A stretch of 64,000 nucleotides of DNA from Longispora fulva (GTDB taxonomy: Bacteria; Actinomycetota; Actinomycetes; Mycobacteriales; Micromonosporaceae). A program made the position numbers and the translations under genes. The notes beneath the pieces are model-generated. The model saw only the letters and a program-made list of their open reading frames with translations. It had not been told where the DNA came from and did not search any database. The stretch lies in contig NZ_JADOUF010000001.1 in NCBI RefSeq assembly GCF_015751905.1, positions 1,550,001 through 1,614,000 on the forward strand. The letters run 5' to 3'. Each line of letters starts with the position of its first letter. Within the stretch, counting starts at the first letter, position 1. Of the stretch, positions 1-7,534 are shown piece after piece.

Positions 1-1
1 C

Positions 2-529
2 GGACCGCAGGCCGCCGGGCACGTCGCCGCCGTCCGGGCGGTGCGCCCGATCAGCCGGGTCACCGTGGTCGGGCGCGATCCGGGGCGGGCCGAGCGGTTC
101 GCCGCGGAATGGGGCGCCGTGGTCGGCGTACCCGACGAGGTGGCGGACGCCGACGTCATCTGCTGCTGCACGACCGCCTCGACCCCCCTCTTCCCGGGCG
201 GGCTCGTGCGGTCCACCGCGACGGTCGTGGCCGTCGGCTCGCACGAACCGGCCGTCCGGGAGACCGACGACGACCTGGTGGCCCGGTCCGACGTGTGGGT
301 GGAGGCCCGGTCGGCGGCGTTCCGCGAGGCCGGCGACCTGATCGACCCGGTCGGTCGGGGCGTGATCACCCCGGGGCATGTCCGCGGCACCCTTTCCGAC
401 CTGGTCACCGGCCGGGTGGCCCCGCGCGCCGACCGGCCCCGGTTCTTCAAGGGCGTCGGCATGGCCTGGCAGGATCTCGTGGTGGCGGCCGCCGCGCATC
501 GGGGCTCGCCCTCGTCGCCGATGGGGTAG
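2..529 (+). CDS. Ornithine cyclodeaminase/mu-crystallin family protein, 5' end missing
   Basis: The frame is open from the first bases, so this is the C-terminal part (about 176 codons) of a gene that starts outside the window. The peptide runs from a Rossmann NAD-binding half (SRVTVVGRDPGRAERFA) through ADVICCCTTASTPLF to a family-typical tail with VVAVGSHEPAVRE, an EAGDL segment and FFKGVGMAWQDLVVAA. Family members bind NAD and act on amino or imino acids (ornithine cyclodeaminase, alanine dehydrogenase, ketimine reductase). The substrate cannot be told because the N-terminal substrate residues are absent. The DUF6328 gene follows after 9 nt on the same strand. Confidence 0.8.
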   Translation, partial: GPQAAGHVAAVRAVRPISRVTVVGRDPGRAERFAAEWGAVVGVPDEVADADVICCCTTASTPLFPGGLVRSTATVVAVGSHEPAVRETDDDLVARSDVWVEARSAAFREAGDLIDPVGRGVITPGHVRGTLSDLVTGRVAPRADRPRFFKGVGMAWQDLVVAAAAHRGSPSSPMG

Positions 530-538
530 AACTGGGGG

Positions 539-1006
539 ATGGTCGAGAGCGAGAGCGACCGGGCGAAGCGGAACTTCGACGAACTGCTCCAGGAGTTGCG
601 GGTCGCGCAGACCGGCAACCAGATCCTCTTCGCCTTCCTTCTGACGGTCGCCTTCACGCCCCGATTCGCCCAGGCGACCGGGCCGGAGAAGTTCGTCTAC
701 GTCCTCACCGTGCTGTCCGCCAGCGCCGCGACGGCGTTGTTCATCGCCCCGGTCAACCACCACCGGCTCACGTTCCGGCGGGGCATGAAGTCGCAGATCC
801 TGCCGATGTCGTCCCACCTGGCGATCGCGGGCCTGTTCTTCATGATGCTCGCCCTGAACGGGGCGCTGTATCTGGCCGTGCGCACGGTCGTGGGCGCACC
901 GTGGGCCGGGATCGCCACGGGCCTGATCGCCACGACCTATGTGGTGCTCTGGTATGGCGTCCCCCTCATCAGGAGGATCCGCGGCTATCCTCCCCAGGAG
1001 CCATGA
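539..1006 (+). CDS. DUF6328-type integral membrane protein
   Basis: A 155-residue protein with a short charged cytoplasmic N-terminus (about residues 1-25). Four hydrophobic stretches follow, near 28-45, 58-75, 98-118 and 125-145. The segment ELRVAQTGNQILFAFLLTVAF is the recognisable family signature of actinobacterial DUF6328 proteins, whose function is unknown. The ATG is preceded by a G-rich stretch (GGGGG) only 1-2 nt away, so initiation may be weak or coupled to the upstream gene, which ends 9 nt before. A STAS gene follows 13 nt downstream. Confidence 0.75.
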   Translation: MVESESDRAKRNFDELLQELRVAQTGNQILFAFLLTVAFTPRFAQATGPEKFVYVLTVLSASAATALFIAPVNHHRLTFRRGMKSQILPMSSHLAIAGLFFMMLALNGALYLAVRTVVGAPWAGIATGLIATTYVVLWYGVPLIRRIRGYPPQEP

Positions 1007-1019
1007 CTATCCTGTAGTC

Positions 1020-1355
1020 ATGGCAGTACTGAGGGTCGACCGCCCAGGGGTTCCGCGGCACGCCCGACTCCTGGTCGAGGGCGATCTGGACATGACCACC
1101 TCCCCGGAACTGTCGACGGCGATCCGCGCGGCCCTCGGCGACGGCGCCACCGCGATCAGCGTGGACCTCTCCGGCGTCGGCTTCCTCGACTCGACCGGCA
1201 TCCGGGCCCTGTTCGACGGGTACCTCGACGCCACCCGGCTCGGCGGCGAACTCGCCGTGCACGCCGCGAGCGACTGGGTCCGCCGGGTGCTGGAGATCAG
1301 CGGCGTCGCCGAGGTCCTGCTCGCCCCGGCCACCGCGGAGGCCCGGGGCCGCTAG
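1020..1355 (+). CDS. STAS-domain anti-sigma factor antagonist
   Basis: A 111-residue single-domain STAS protein of the SpoIIAA/RsbV class. These proteins bind anti-sigma kinases and release a sigma factor in partner switching. The core VDLSGVGFLDSTGIRALFD carries the phosphorylatable serine at about residue 58 (DSTG). The chosen ATG gives a typical domain length. No good ribosome binding site sits just before it; the nearest AGGAG lies about 20 nt upstream, so coupling with the previous gene is possible. The stop codon ends at 1355, and the convergent phosphatase gene, which has its own STAS domain, has its stop at 1356-1358. The two abut with no spacer, which supports a shared role in sigma-factor control. 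Confidence 0.85.
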   Translation: MAVLRVDRPGVPRHARLLVEGDLDMTTSPELSTAIRAALGDGATAISVDLSGVGFLDSTGIRALFDGYLDATRLGGELAVHAASDWVRRVLEISGVAEVLLAPATAEARGR

Positions 1356-3257
1356 TCACACCAGGTGCCCGAGCCCGGTGAGCTCCAGCACCTGACGCGC
1401 CGGTCCGCCGACCGGAGCCACCAGCCGCAGCCCGTCGCAGTCCGCCGCCAGCTGGTGCAGCAGGACCACCCCGGCGCTGGCCAGCTGACTCACCCCGGTC
1501 AGGTCCACCACCACCGGCAGCGCGCCGCCCCGGCTGGCCGCCATCACCGCGTCCCGGACCCGCTCGACGGTGTCCTGGTCGACCGGGCCGGACACCCGCA
1601 GCACCGGCCGCTCGTACGCGGTGCGCAACTCCTCCGCGTCCCGGCCCGGCTCGGCGGCCGACCCGAGCCGCACGGCCCGGCGCAACGGCTGGTGGAACGT
1701 CACCGCCGTCCCCGACGACGTCGCCGACACCTCCACCCGGTCCACGAGGGAGCGCATCAACCGCAGCCCCCAGCCCCGCCCGGCCGGCTCCGGGGTCGGC
1801 TCCCGCCACCGGCCGCCGTCGGACAGGGTCAGGTGCGCCACCCCGTCCTCGCCCAACCGGCACTCCACCCGCATCCGGTGCCGGACCCCTGCCGGGTACG
1901 CGTGCTCGATCGCGTTCGCCGCCGCCTCGCCCACCACCAGCTGCAACCCGTCGGCGTCCATCCCCGTGACGTCCAGCGCGGCGAGCCACGTGCCCACCGA
2001 CCGGCGCAGCCCGCTCAGCGCCCCACTGGACGCCGGGAAGTCCACGCTGAGGTCCGCACGCCGCGGCACCGGCTCGGCGGCCAGCAGGGTGACGTCGTCG
2101 GAGTACCCGGACAGGGCCAGGCGCTCCACGACCAGCGCGCACACCCGGTCGACCATCAGGTCCGGCACCGTCGTGTCGTCGCCCACCGCGTCGCGCACCA
2201 CGGCGGAGGCCACCTTCGACAGCCGGGCCATGCCGTCGGCGAGGGTGCGACCGGGGCGCTCGACGAGGCCGTCGGAGTACAACAGGACCAGCTCGCCCGA
2301 CGTGAGCGGCTCGCGGTGCACCTCGGCCTTCGCCGACCCGGAGCCGAGCGGGCCGCCCGGCGCGCCCGCCAGGAACCGGGTCACGCCGTCCGGGTCCACC
2401 ACGAGGGGGGCGGGGTGCGCGCGGCTGGCGTACCGCACCTCCCCGGCGCCCGGGTCCAGTACCACCAGGCACACCGTCGCGCCCCGCGCGGTCGGCACGT
2501 GGTCGGCCAGCCCGTCCAGGCGGGCCACGGTCTCGGCGATGTCCGCGCCGGACGTCAGCGCCTGCAGGGCCACCGCGCGCAACTGGCCCATCGCCGCCAC
2601 CGCCGGGGCGCCGTGCCCGACGACGTCCCCGACGAGCAACGCGGCCCGGCCGTCGCCCAGCGGCACCACGTCGAACCAGTCGCCCCCGGCGGCGGTGTCG
2701 GCCCCGGCCGCCAGGTACCGCGCGGACGTGCGCACCCTTGGCAGCACCGGCATCCCCTGGGGGAGCAGACCGCGCTGCAGGCCGAGGACGAAGTCGCGCT
2801 GTTCGCGGTAGCGGTGCTCGGACGCCGCGGCCCGGTCCTCCGCGGCGTGGCGCAGCCGCACCAGCTCGGTGTTCTCCACCGTGTACACCAGCAGTCCCCG
2901 GACGGTGCCGTCGGCGTGCAGGGCCGGCTGCGCGGAGTACGTGAAGAAGCCCTCCTCCAGCTCGCCGTCGCCGTCGCGGTCGATCAGGACCCGCAGTCCG
3001 GGCTGGGACCGGCCCCGGCCGGTCACGTAGATCTCGTCGAACATCGCGAAGATCTGCTGGCCCTCGAGCTCCGGCAGCACCTCGCGGACCGGCCGGCCGA
3101 CGATGTCCGCCCGGTGGCCGGCGGAGGCGCGGGCGGCCCGGTTCGCGGCGACGACCCGGTGCTCGGGGCCCTCGAAGGCCCACAGGATGGCGGGCAGGTC
3201 CTCGAAGGCGCGCACCACATCGGCCGGTTCGCCGGGAAAAGCCGTGCTTGGCTCCAT
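1356..3257 (-). CDS. PAS / PP2C (SpoIIE) phosphatase / HATPase / STAS regulator
   Basis: A 633-residue cytoplasmic signalling protein with four parts: a PAS-like sensor (about 10-135), a PP2C SpoIIE-type Ser/Thr phosphatase (about 150-400), an RsbW-like histidine-kinase-type ATPase (about 415-545) and a C-terminal STAS domain (about 555-633). Metal-binding signatures GGDWFDV (near 193) and GDVVGHG (near 211) are intact. The ATPase part has a VGEAAANAIEHAY N-box and a GWGL G-box. Carrying phosphatase, kinase and antagonist modules in one chain, it can be a self-contained partner-switching hub. The start at 3257 has an AGG about 9 nt upstream; ATG 3266 is an alternative. It faces the stand-alone STAS gene. 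Confidence 0.85.
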   Translation of the reverse strand: MEPSTAFPGEPADVVRAFEDLPAILWAFEGPEHRVVAANRAARASAGHRADIVGRPVREVLPELEGQQIFAMFDEIYVTGRGRSQPGLRVLIDRDGDGELEEGFFTYSAQPALHADGTVRGLLVYTVENTELVRLRHAAEDRAAASEHRYREQRDFVLGLQRGLLPQGMPVLPRVRTSARYLAAGADTAAGGDWFDVVPLGDGRAALLVGDVVGHGAPAVAAMGQLRAVALQALTSGADIAETVARLDGLADHVPTARGATVCLVVLDPGAGEVRYASRAHPAPLVVDPDGVTRFLAGAPGGPLGSGSAKAEVHREPLTSGELVLLYSDGLVERPGRTLADGMARLSKVASAVVRDAVGDDTTVPDLMVDRVCALVVERLALSGYSDDVTLLAAEPVPRRADLSVDFPASSGALSGLRRSVGTWLAALDVTGMDADGLQLVVGEAAANAIEHAYPAGVRHRMRVECRLGEDGVAHLTLSDGGRWREPTPEPAGRGWGLRLMRSLVDRVEVSATSSGTAVTFHQPLRRAVRLGSAAEPGRDAEELRTAYERPVLRVSGPVDQDTVERVRDAVMAASRGGALPVVVDLTGVSQLASAGVVLLHQLAADCDGLRLVAPVGGPARQVLELTGLGHLV

Positions 3258-3366
3258 ATCCGGCATCCTAGCCACGGGCACGCCGACCCCCGGGCAGGCT
3301 GGAGGCCGTGTCCGCCTCTGGGTCGCGTAAGACCGCGGGGTGCCGCCCGGGCCGACACGGCACGTC

Positions 3367-3384
3367 GACCCGGGCGGCCGGGTC
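3367..3384 (-). terminator. Hairpin at the end of the small secreted peptide gene
   Basis: Perfect inverted repeat GACCCGG-GCGG-CCGGGTC, directly next to the stop codon at 3385. There is no U-tract, as is common in actinobacteria. It could also stop read-through into the phosphatase gene. Confidence 0.5.
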
Positions 3385-3624
3385 CTACTGGAAGTAGGAG
3401 AAGGACCAGCCGGAGACGCGGAAGTGGCACTCCACGGTGTCGATGCCCCAGTACTCGGCGGCGAGGCGGTTGCTCTCGCACGCCTCGAGGGTCGGGTACC
3501 GGCTGGACTCGTGCCACGCGGGGGCCCCGAACGCCGCGGAGGCCGACGACGGCAGGGCGAGCAGTGTCGCCGCGGTGACGGCGGCCGCCGCGGCCAGGGT
3601 GGCGCGCACAAGGACTCGGTGCAT
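3385..3624 (-). CDS. Small secreted protein with two cysteines
   Basis: A 79-residue protein with a clear Sec signal peptide (MHRVLVRATLAAAAAV..., cleavage probably after ASA near residue 30). The mature part of about 49 residues holds two cysteines (LEACESN and TVECHF) that can form one disulfide. The ATG at 3624 has a GAGGAG ribosome binding site at good spacing; longer readings upstream lack a signal peptide. The mature sequence is rich in aromatic residues (YWGIDTVECHFRVSGWSFSYF). I do not recognise the family and no function can be assigned. A hairpin follows the stop codon. Direct repeats AGACTGT (3714-3720 and 3728-3734 on the complement) lie about 90 bp upstream. Confidence 0.7.
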   Translation of the reverse strand: MHRVLVRATLAAAAAVTAATLLALPSSASAAFGAPAWHESSRYPTLEACESNRLAAEYWGIDTVECHFRVSGWSFSYFQ

Positions 3625-3772
3625 GGGGGCTCCTCGAAGGTCGACCGCGGGCGAACTCGCCGGTGGGGAGCACCGGCGGACGCGCCTCGGGTCGGCCGCC
3701 ACCCGCGAAGGTCACAGTCTATAGTGGACAGTCTGGGTTGTCGATGCGTGAGCCGTCAGGCCGTGGGTATGG

Positions 3773-4237
3773 TCACAGCAGGTTCGTAGGCCCCGAGGGC
3801 ACGGACCGCGGCGGCCACGGGGTGGGGTCGGCGGCGCAGATCGCGGCGAGCGCCGAGGCGGGGGCCCCGTCCTCGGCGAGGTCCCCGAGGGTCAGGATGC
3901 CCACCGGTCTGCCGCCCTCCGCGCACACCGGCAGCCGGCGGACGGCGTGCTGGCGCATCAGTCTCAGCGCGAAGTCCACCGGATCCTCCGGGCCGAGGAC
4001 CAGGGGGTGCCCGGTGGCCAGTTCGCCGCACGTGGTGCTGTCCGGGTCCAGGCCGGCGGCCACCGCGCGGACCACCAGGTCGCGGTCGGTGAGGATGCCG
4101 CGCAGGGTGCCGCCGTCGAGGACGAGCACGTCACCGATGTCGTGGTCGGCCATGTGCTCGGCCGCCTCGGTGAGGGTGGCGTCCGCCGGCAGGCAGATCG
4201 GGCCACGGGTCATCAGGTTGCGCACGAGTCCGCGCAT
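3773..4237 (-). CDS. Tandem CBS-domain protein
   Basis: A 154-residue protein made of two CBS motifs: about 8-60 (VRNLMTRGPICLPADATL ... GILTDRDLVVRA) and about 72-130 (HPLVLGPEDPVDFALRLM ... VGILTLGDLA). Such pairs bind adenine nucleotides and act as energy sensors. The stand-alone short form is widespread and often stress- or dormancy-related in actinobacteria. It is a paralogue of the next gene, which lies 12 nt away, with the same order of motifs. The two are probably one operon and may form heteromeric dimers. Confidence 0.85.
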   Translation of the reverse strand: MRGLVRNLMTRGPICLPADATLTEAAEHMADHDIGDVLVLDGGTLRGILTDRDLVVRAVAAGLDPDSTTCGELATGHPLVLGPEDPVDFALRLMRQHAVRRLPVCAEGGRPVGILTLGDLAEDGAPASALAAICAADPTPWPPRSVPSGPTNLL

Positions 4238-4249
4238 CGGGGGATCCTC

Positions 4250-4672
4250 TCAGACGGTGGGGGGTGAGGCGCTGATGTCGGCCAGCGCGGAGTCGGGGTC
4301 GCGTTCCACGGCGAGGTCGCCGAGGGACAGGATGCCGACCGGCGTGCCGTGGGCGTCGCACACCGGCAGGCGGCGGACGCCCAGGTCGCGCATCATCTCG
4401 ACGGCTATCTCGACCGGCTGGTCGGGTTCGAGGACCGCCGGGCTGGTGGTGCACAGGGTGCCCACCGTGGTCGCGAGCGGGTCGGCGTGCAGGGCCAGGC
4501 CCCGGACCACGAGGTCACGGTCGGTGATGATGCCCTGGAGCGTGCGGCCGGAGACGACGAGTACGTCGCCGATGTTGTGGTCGCGCATCTGTTCGGCGGC
4601 GTGCACGAGCGTGGCGTCGGTGGGCACGCACACCGGGTTCGGCGTCATCAGGTAACTCACTGTGTCGGACAT
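4250..4672 (-). CDS. Tandem CBS-domain protein (paralogue)
   Basis: A 140-residue protein with the same two-CBS layout as its neighbour (VSYLMTPNPVCVPTDATLV ... GIITDRDLVVRGLAL, then PVGILSLGDLAVERDPDSALADIS). The ATG at 4672 has a strong GAGGAGG ribosome binding site 7-8 nt upstream. A longer open frame continues upstream, but it runs through the LigD-PHP gene and is a shadow. The gene lies 47 nt downstream of the LigD-PHP gene on the same strand, so it may be read from the repair operon. Nucleotide sensing is known for the family; a link to repair is only positional. Confidence 0.85.
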   Translation of the reverse strand: MSDTVSYLMTPNPVCVPTDATLVHAAEQMRDHNIGDVLVVSGRTLQGIITDRDLVVRGLALHADPLATTVGTLCTTSPAVLEPDQPVEIAVEMMRDLGVRRLPVCDAHGTPVGILSLGDLAVERDPDSALADISASPPTV

Positions 4673-4719
4673 CGGGTGTCCTCCTCTGGTCGACATGGCC
4701 CCGGGTACCCGGAAAGGGG

Positions 4720-6591
4720 TCACCGCAAACGCCGGGACCACCGCAGCAGCCGGCCGACCGGCCAGCTGTTGACGATCCGGTCGGTGGGCACCCCGGCGCG
4801 TTCGGCCCGGGCGCACCCGTTGTCGAGCCAGTCGAGCTGGCCCGGGGCGTGCGCGTCGGAGTCGATCGAGAACAGGCAGCCGGCGTCGACCGCGACCTTC
4901 AGCAGCCGCGACGGCGGGTCGAGCCGCTCCGGCCGGGAGTTGATCTCCACGGCGACCTGGTGCTCGGCGCACGCGGCGAACACGGCCTCGGCGTCGAAGG
5001 CGCTCTCCGGGCGGTTCCCGCGCTCCGAACGCAGCCGCCCGGTGCAGTGCCCGAGGATGTTCACCCGCGGGTCGCGGACCGCGCGGAGCATCCGGCGGGT
5101 CATCCGGGGCGAGGCCTCGCGCAGGCCGCTGTGCACGCTGGCCACCACGACGTCGAGCCGGTCGAGCAGGTCGCCGGCCTGGTCCAGGGTGCCGTCGGCG
5201 AGGATGTCCACCTCGATCCCGGCGAGGACCCGCATCCGGCGGCCCAGGACCCTGTTCACGGCCCCGATCACGTCGAGCTGCTCGGCGAGCCGAACGGCGG
5301 ACAACCCCCGGGCGATCGTCAGCCGCGGCGAGTGGTCGGTGACCGCGAGGTACTCGTGCCCCAGCTCCATCGCGGCGACGGCCATCTCCTCCACGGAGTG
5401 GCTGCCGTCCGACCAGCTGGTGTGGCTGTGGCAGTCCCCGCGCAGCTCGGCGCGCAGGGCCGTGGGCTCCGGGGCGCTGATCCTGCGCAGGTAGGAGGGC
5501 TCCTGGCCGGCGATGGACTCGGCCACGCAGGCGGCGGTGACGGCCCCGATGCCCGGTACGTGGGTCAGGGTGCCGGCCGCCAGGTGCGCGGCGAGGGCGG
5601 TGGCCCCGAGCCCGGCGACCGTGTCGGCGGCCTGCCGGAACGCCTGCACCCGGTAGCTGCCCTCGCCGGAGCGTTCCAGGGCGAAGGCGATGGCCCGCAG
5701 GTCCTCGGCGGGATCGCGGGCGGTGCTCCGGCGTGTCCGGGACCGGCGTGTCGGGCGCCGGGCGAGCAGCGGCGCGTACAGGTCCCCGTCGGAGGCGACC
5801 CGGTCGAGCACCTCCGGCGCCGTCCACAACCGGGGCTCCTCGTCCCAGCCGAACGGCGTCGACACGGTCGGGTGCTCCGTGGCCCGCAGCGAGTACGGGG
5901 CCACGGTCGTCTTCGCCGCGTTGTTCTGGCTCCAGTCGATGAACACCTTGCCGGGCCGCAGCGCCTTCGCCATCCGGGACACCACGTCGCCGGGCGTCTC
6001 GCGTTCGAGTTCCTGGGCGACGGCGAGGACGTAGCCGGACACCTCGTCGGAGGTCCGGTCGCCGGGCAGCGCCGCCATCAGCTGCATGCCCTTGCGGCCG
6101 CTGGTCTTCGGGAGTGCCACCAGGCCGTCGGCGGCGAGCCGGTCGCGCAGCCGCAGGGCGACGGCGAAGCACTCGGCCAGTCCGGCGGGCGGCCCGGGAT
6201 CCAGGTCGATGACGAGCCGGTCGGGGTGCTCGGGGTCGGCGGTGCGCCACTGGGGCACGTGCAGCTCCAGCGCGTTGAGATTCGCCAGCCACACCAGCGT
6301 CGCCAGGTCCTCGACGAGGGGGTACTCGACGTCGCCGACCGTCACGGTCGGTACCCAGTCGGGCCGCCCCGCCGGGGCGTTCTTCTCGAAGAAGCTCTCC
6401 CTGGCCGCGCCGTGCGGGAACCGGATCCGGGTCAGCGGCCGTCCGCTCAGGTGCGGCAGGAGCACCGGGGCGATCCGGGAGTAGTAGTCGAGGACCTCCG
6501 CCTTGGTGAAACCGTCCGGGTACATCACCTTGTCCAGGCTCGACAGCCGCAGCACCCGGCCCTCGACGTCCACGGCCACCCGGTCAGGCAT
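4720..6591 (-). CDS. Fusion of LigD-type primase-polymerase and PolX-like PHP phosphoesterase
   Basis: One uninterrupted 623-residue chain. Residues 1-285 are a LigD-type (archaeo-eukaryotic primase family) polymerase with the metal motif VIDLDPG (Asp129, Asp131), HVPQW (His111) and FIDW (Asp219). Residues 290-370 resemble the helical and helix-hairpin-helix part of bacterial PolX (VPGIGAVTAACVAESI). Residues 380-623 are a PHP phosphoesterase with all metal ligands visible: CHSH (388/390), TDH (419/420), GIE (460), SVH (487), GHC (515) and SDAH (579/581). LigD polymerases fill gaps in end joining; PHP domains of PolX proteins have 3' exonuclease/phosphoesterase activity. The start overlaps the ligase stop by 8 nt, indicating translational coupling. 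The fusion itself is unusual. Confidence 0.85.
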   Translation of the reverse strand: MPDRVAVDVEGRVLRLSSLDKVMYPDGFTKAEVLDYYSRIAPVLLPHLSGRPLTRIRFPHGAARESFFEKNAPAGRPDWVPTVTVGDVEYPLVEDLATLVWLANLNALELHVPQWRTADPEHPDRLVIDLDPGPPAGLAECFAVALRLRDRLAADGLVALPKTSGRKGMQLMAALPGDRTSDEVSGYVLAVAQELERETPGDVVSRMAKALRPGKVFIDWSQNNAAKTTVAPYSLRATEHPTVSTPFGWDEEPRLWTAPEVLDRVASDGDLYAPLLARRPTRRSRTRRSTARDPAEDLRAIAFALERSGEGSYRVQAFRQAADTVAGLGATALAAHLAAGTLTHVPGIGAVTAACVAESIAGQEPSYLRRISAPEPTALRAELRGDCHSHTSWSDGSHSVEEMAVAAMELGHEYLAVTDHSPRLTIARGLSAVRLAEQLDVIGAVNRVLGRRMRVLAGIEVDILADGTLDQAGDLLDRLDVVVASVHSGLREASPRMTRRMLRAVRDPRVNILGHCTGRLRSERGNRPESAFDAEAVFAACAEHQVAVEINSRPERLDPPSRLLKVAVDAGCLFSIDSDAHAPGQLDWLDNGCARAERAGVPTDRIVNSWPVGRLLRWSRRLR

Positions 6592-7477
6592 CCTCGACCA
6601 CCTTCCGCAGCCGGGGGAACCGCAACCGGCCCGCCATGGTCTCCTCCCCGTAGGCGACCTCGACCGTGACCAGCGGTTCCACCCAGTGCGCCCCGCGCCG
6701 GTCCTCGGCGGGCAACTGTTCGGCGAACGCGGAGGTGGGCCGCTCCAGGGGTGCCAGCAGCGCCAGCAGGTGCCGTTCGGTGGCCGCCGAGATGCCGCCG
6801 CCGACCCGGCCCCGGTAGACCAGGCCGCCGTCGGTGGGGCTGCCGACGAGCAGCGCCCCGATCCGCCGGGCCCCCGGCCGCCAACCGCCGACGACACAGT
6901 CCATCGTGTACTCGTGCTTGTGCTTGATCCAGTCGGCGCTGCGCACCCCCGGCTGGTACCCGGAGGAGAGTCTCTTGGCCATCACGCCCTCCAGTCCCAG
7001 CTCCCGGGACGCCACCCACGTGGCCGCCCCGTCGTCGAAGCTCGGCGGGACCAGCACGTGCGGGTGCGCCAGGGCGAGACCCTCCAGACGGGCACGCCGC
7101 TCGGCGTACGGCAACGCGCACAGGTCCTCCCCGGCCAGCCGGGGCGCGTCGAACACCATGTACGTCACCGGCAGCCGCGCGACCAGCGCCGCCGGCGGCC
7201 GGTCGGTGTGCATCCGCGACGCGAGCAGTTCGAAGCGCGGCACCCCGTCGTGCAGCAGCACGATCTCCCCGTCGAGCACGGTGCCGGCCGGCAGCACCAG
7301 ATCGGCCAGCTCCGGGTACCGGACGGTGATCTCCGTGCCGGACCGGGCCCACAGCCGCGGCCGGGCGTCGAACCCGGCCAGGCACCGCACGCCGTCCCAT
7401 TTGGCTTCGAACGCCCAGTTCCCGCCCGTGGGCAGCGGGCCGTTCGTGGCCAGCATCGGCGCCATCGGAGCGGGCAT
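6584..7477 (-). CDS. ATP-dependent DNA ligase (LigD ligase-domain/LigC type)
   Basis: A 297-residue ligase. The nucleophilic lysine is in EAKWDGVR (Lys26). Further nucleotidyltransferase motifs are VLDGEIV, TYMVFDAP, EGVMAKRL and IKHKHEYTMD, and an OB-fold follows to the C-terminus (VGGGISAATERHLLALL ... VEVAYGEETMAGRLRFPR). It seals nicks and double-strand ends using ATP. In bacteria this family works with Ku and the LigD polymerase in non-homologous end joining. The start at 7477 gives the normal N-terminus; ATG 7465 is an alternative. It is divergent from ku with 57 bp between the starts and overlaps the downstream polymerase-PHP gene, so the locus is a compact NHEJ module with split LigD functions. 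Confidence 0.9.
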   Translation of the reverse strand: MPAPMAPMLATNGPLPTGGNWAFEAKWDGVRCLAGFDARPRLWARSGTEITVRYPELADLVLPAGTVLDGEIVLLHDGVPRFELLASRMHTDRPPAALVARLPVTYMVFDAPRLAGEDLCALPYAERRARLEGLALAHPHVLVPPSFDDGAATWVASRELGLEGVMAKRLSSGYQPGVRSADWIKHKHEYTMDCVVGGWRPGARRIGALLVGSPTDGGLVYRGRVGGGISAATERHLLALLAPLERPTSAFAEQLPAEDRRGAHWVEPLVTVEVAYGEETMAGRLRFPRLRKVVEDA

Positions 7478-7534
7478 CCCACCATTTTCCCAGCTCACCC
7501 GGTCGATGACGGCCAATCGTGCGATGCTGGCCCG

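Noticed and set aside
1365-3578. Very long open frame opposite the PAS-PP2C gene, and similar ones elsewhere
   Set aside because: Such frames (also at 4849-6669, 7519-9903, 25911-29318, 36534-39347, 48453-50693 and 58181-61432) are antisense shadows of GC-rich genes with low-complexity His/Arg/Gly-rich products.
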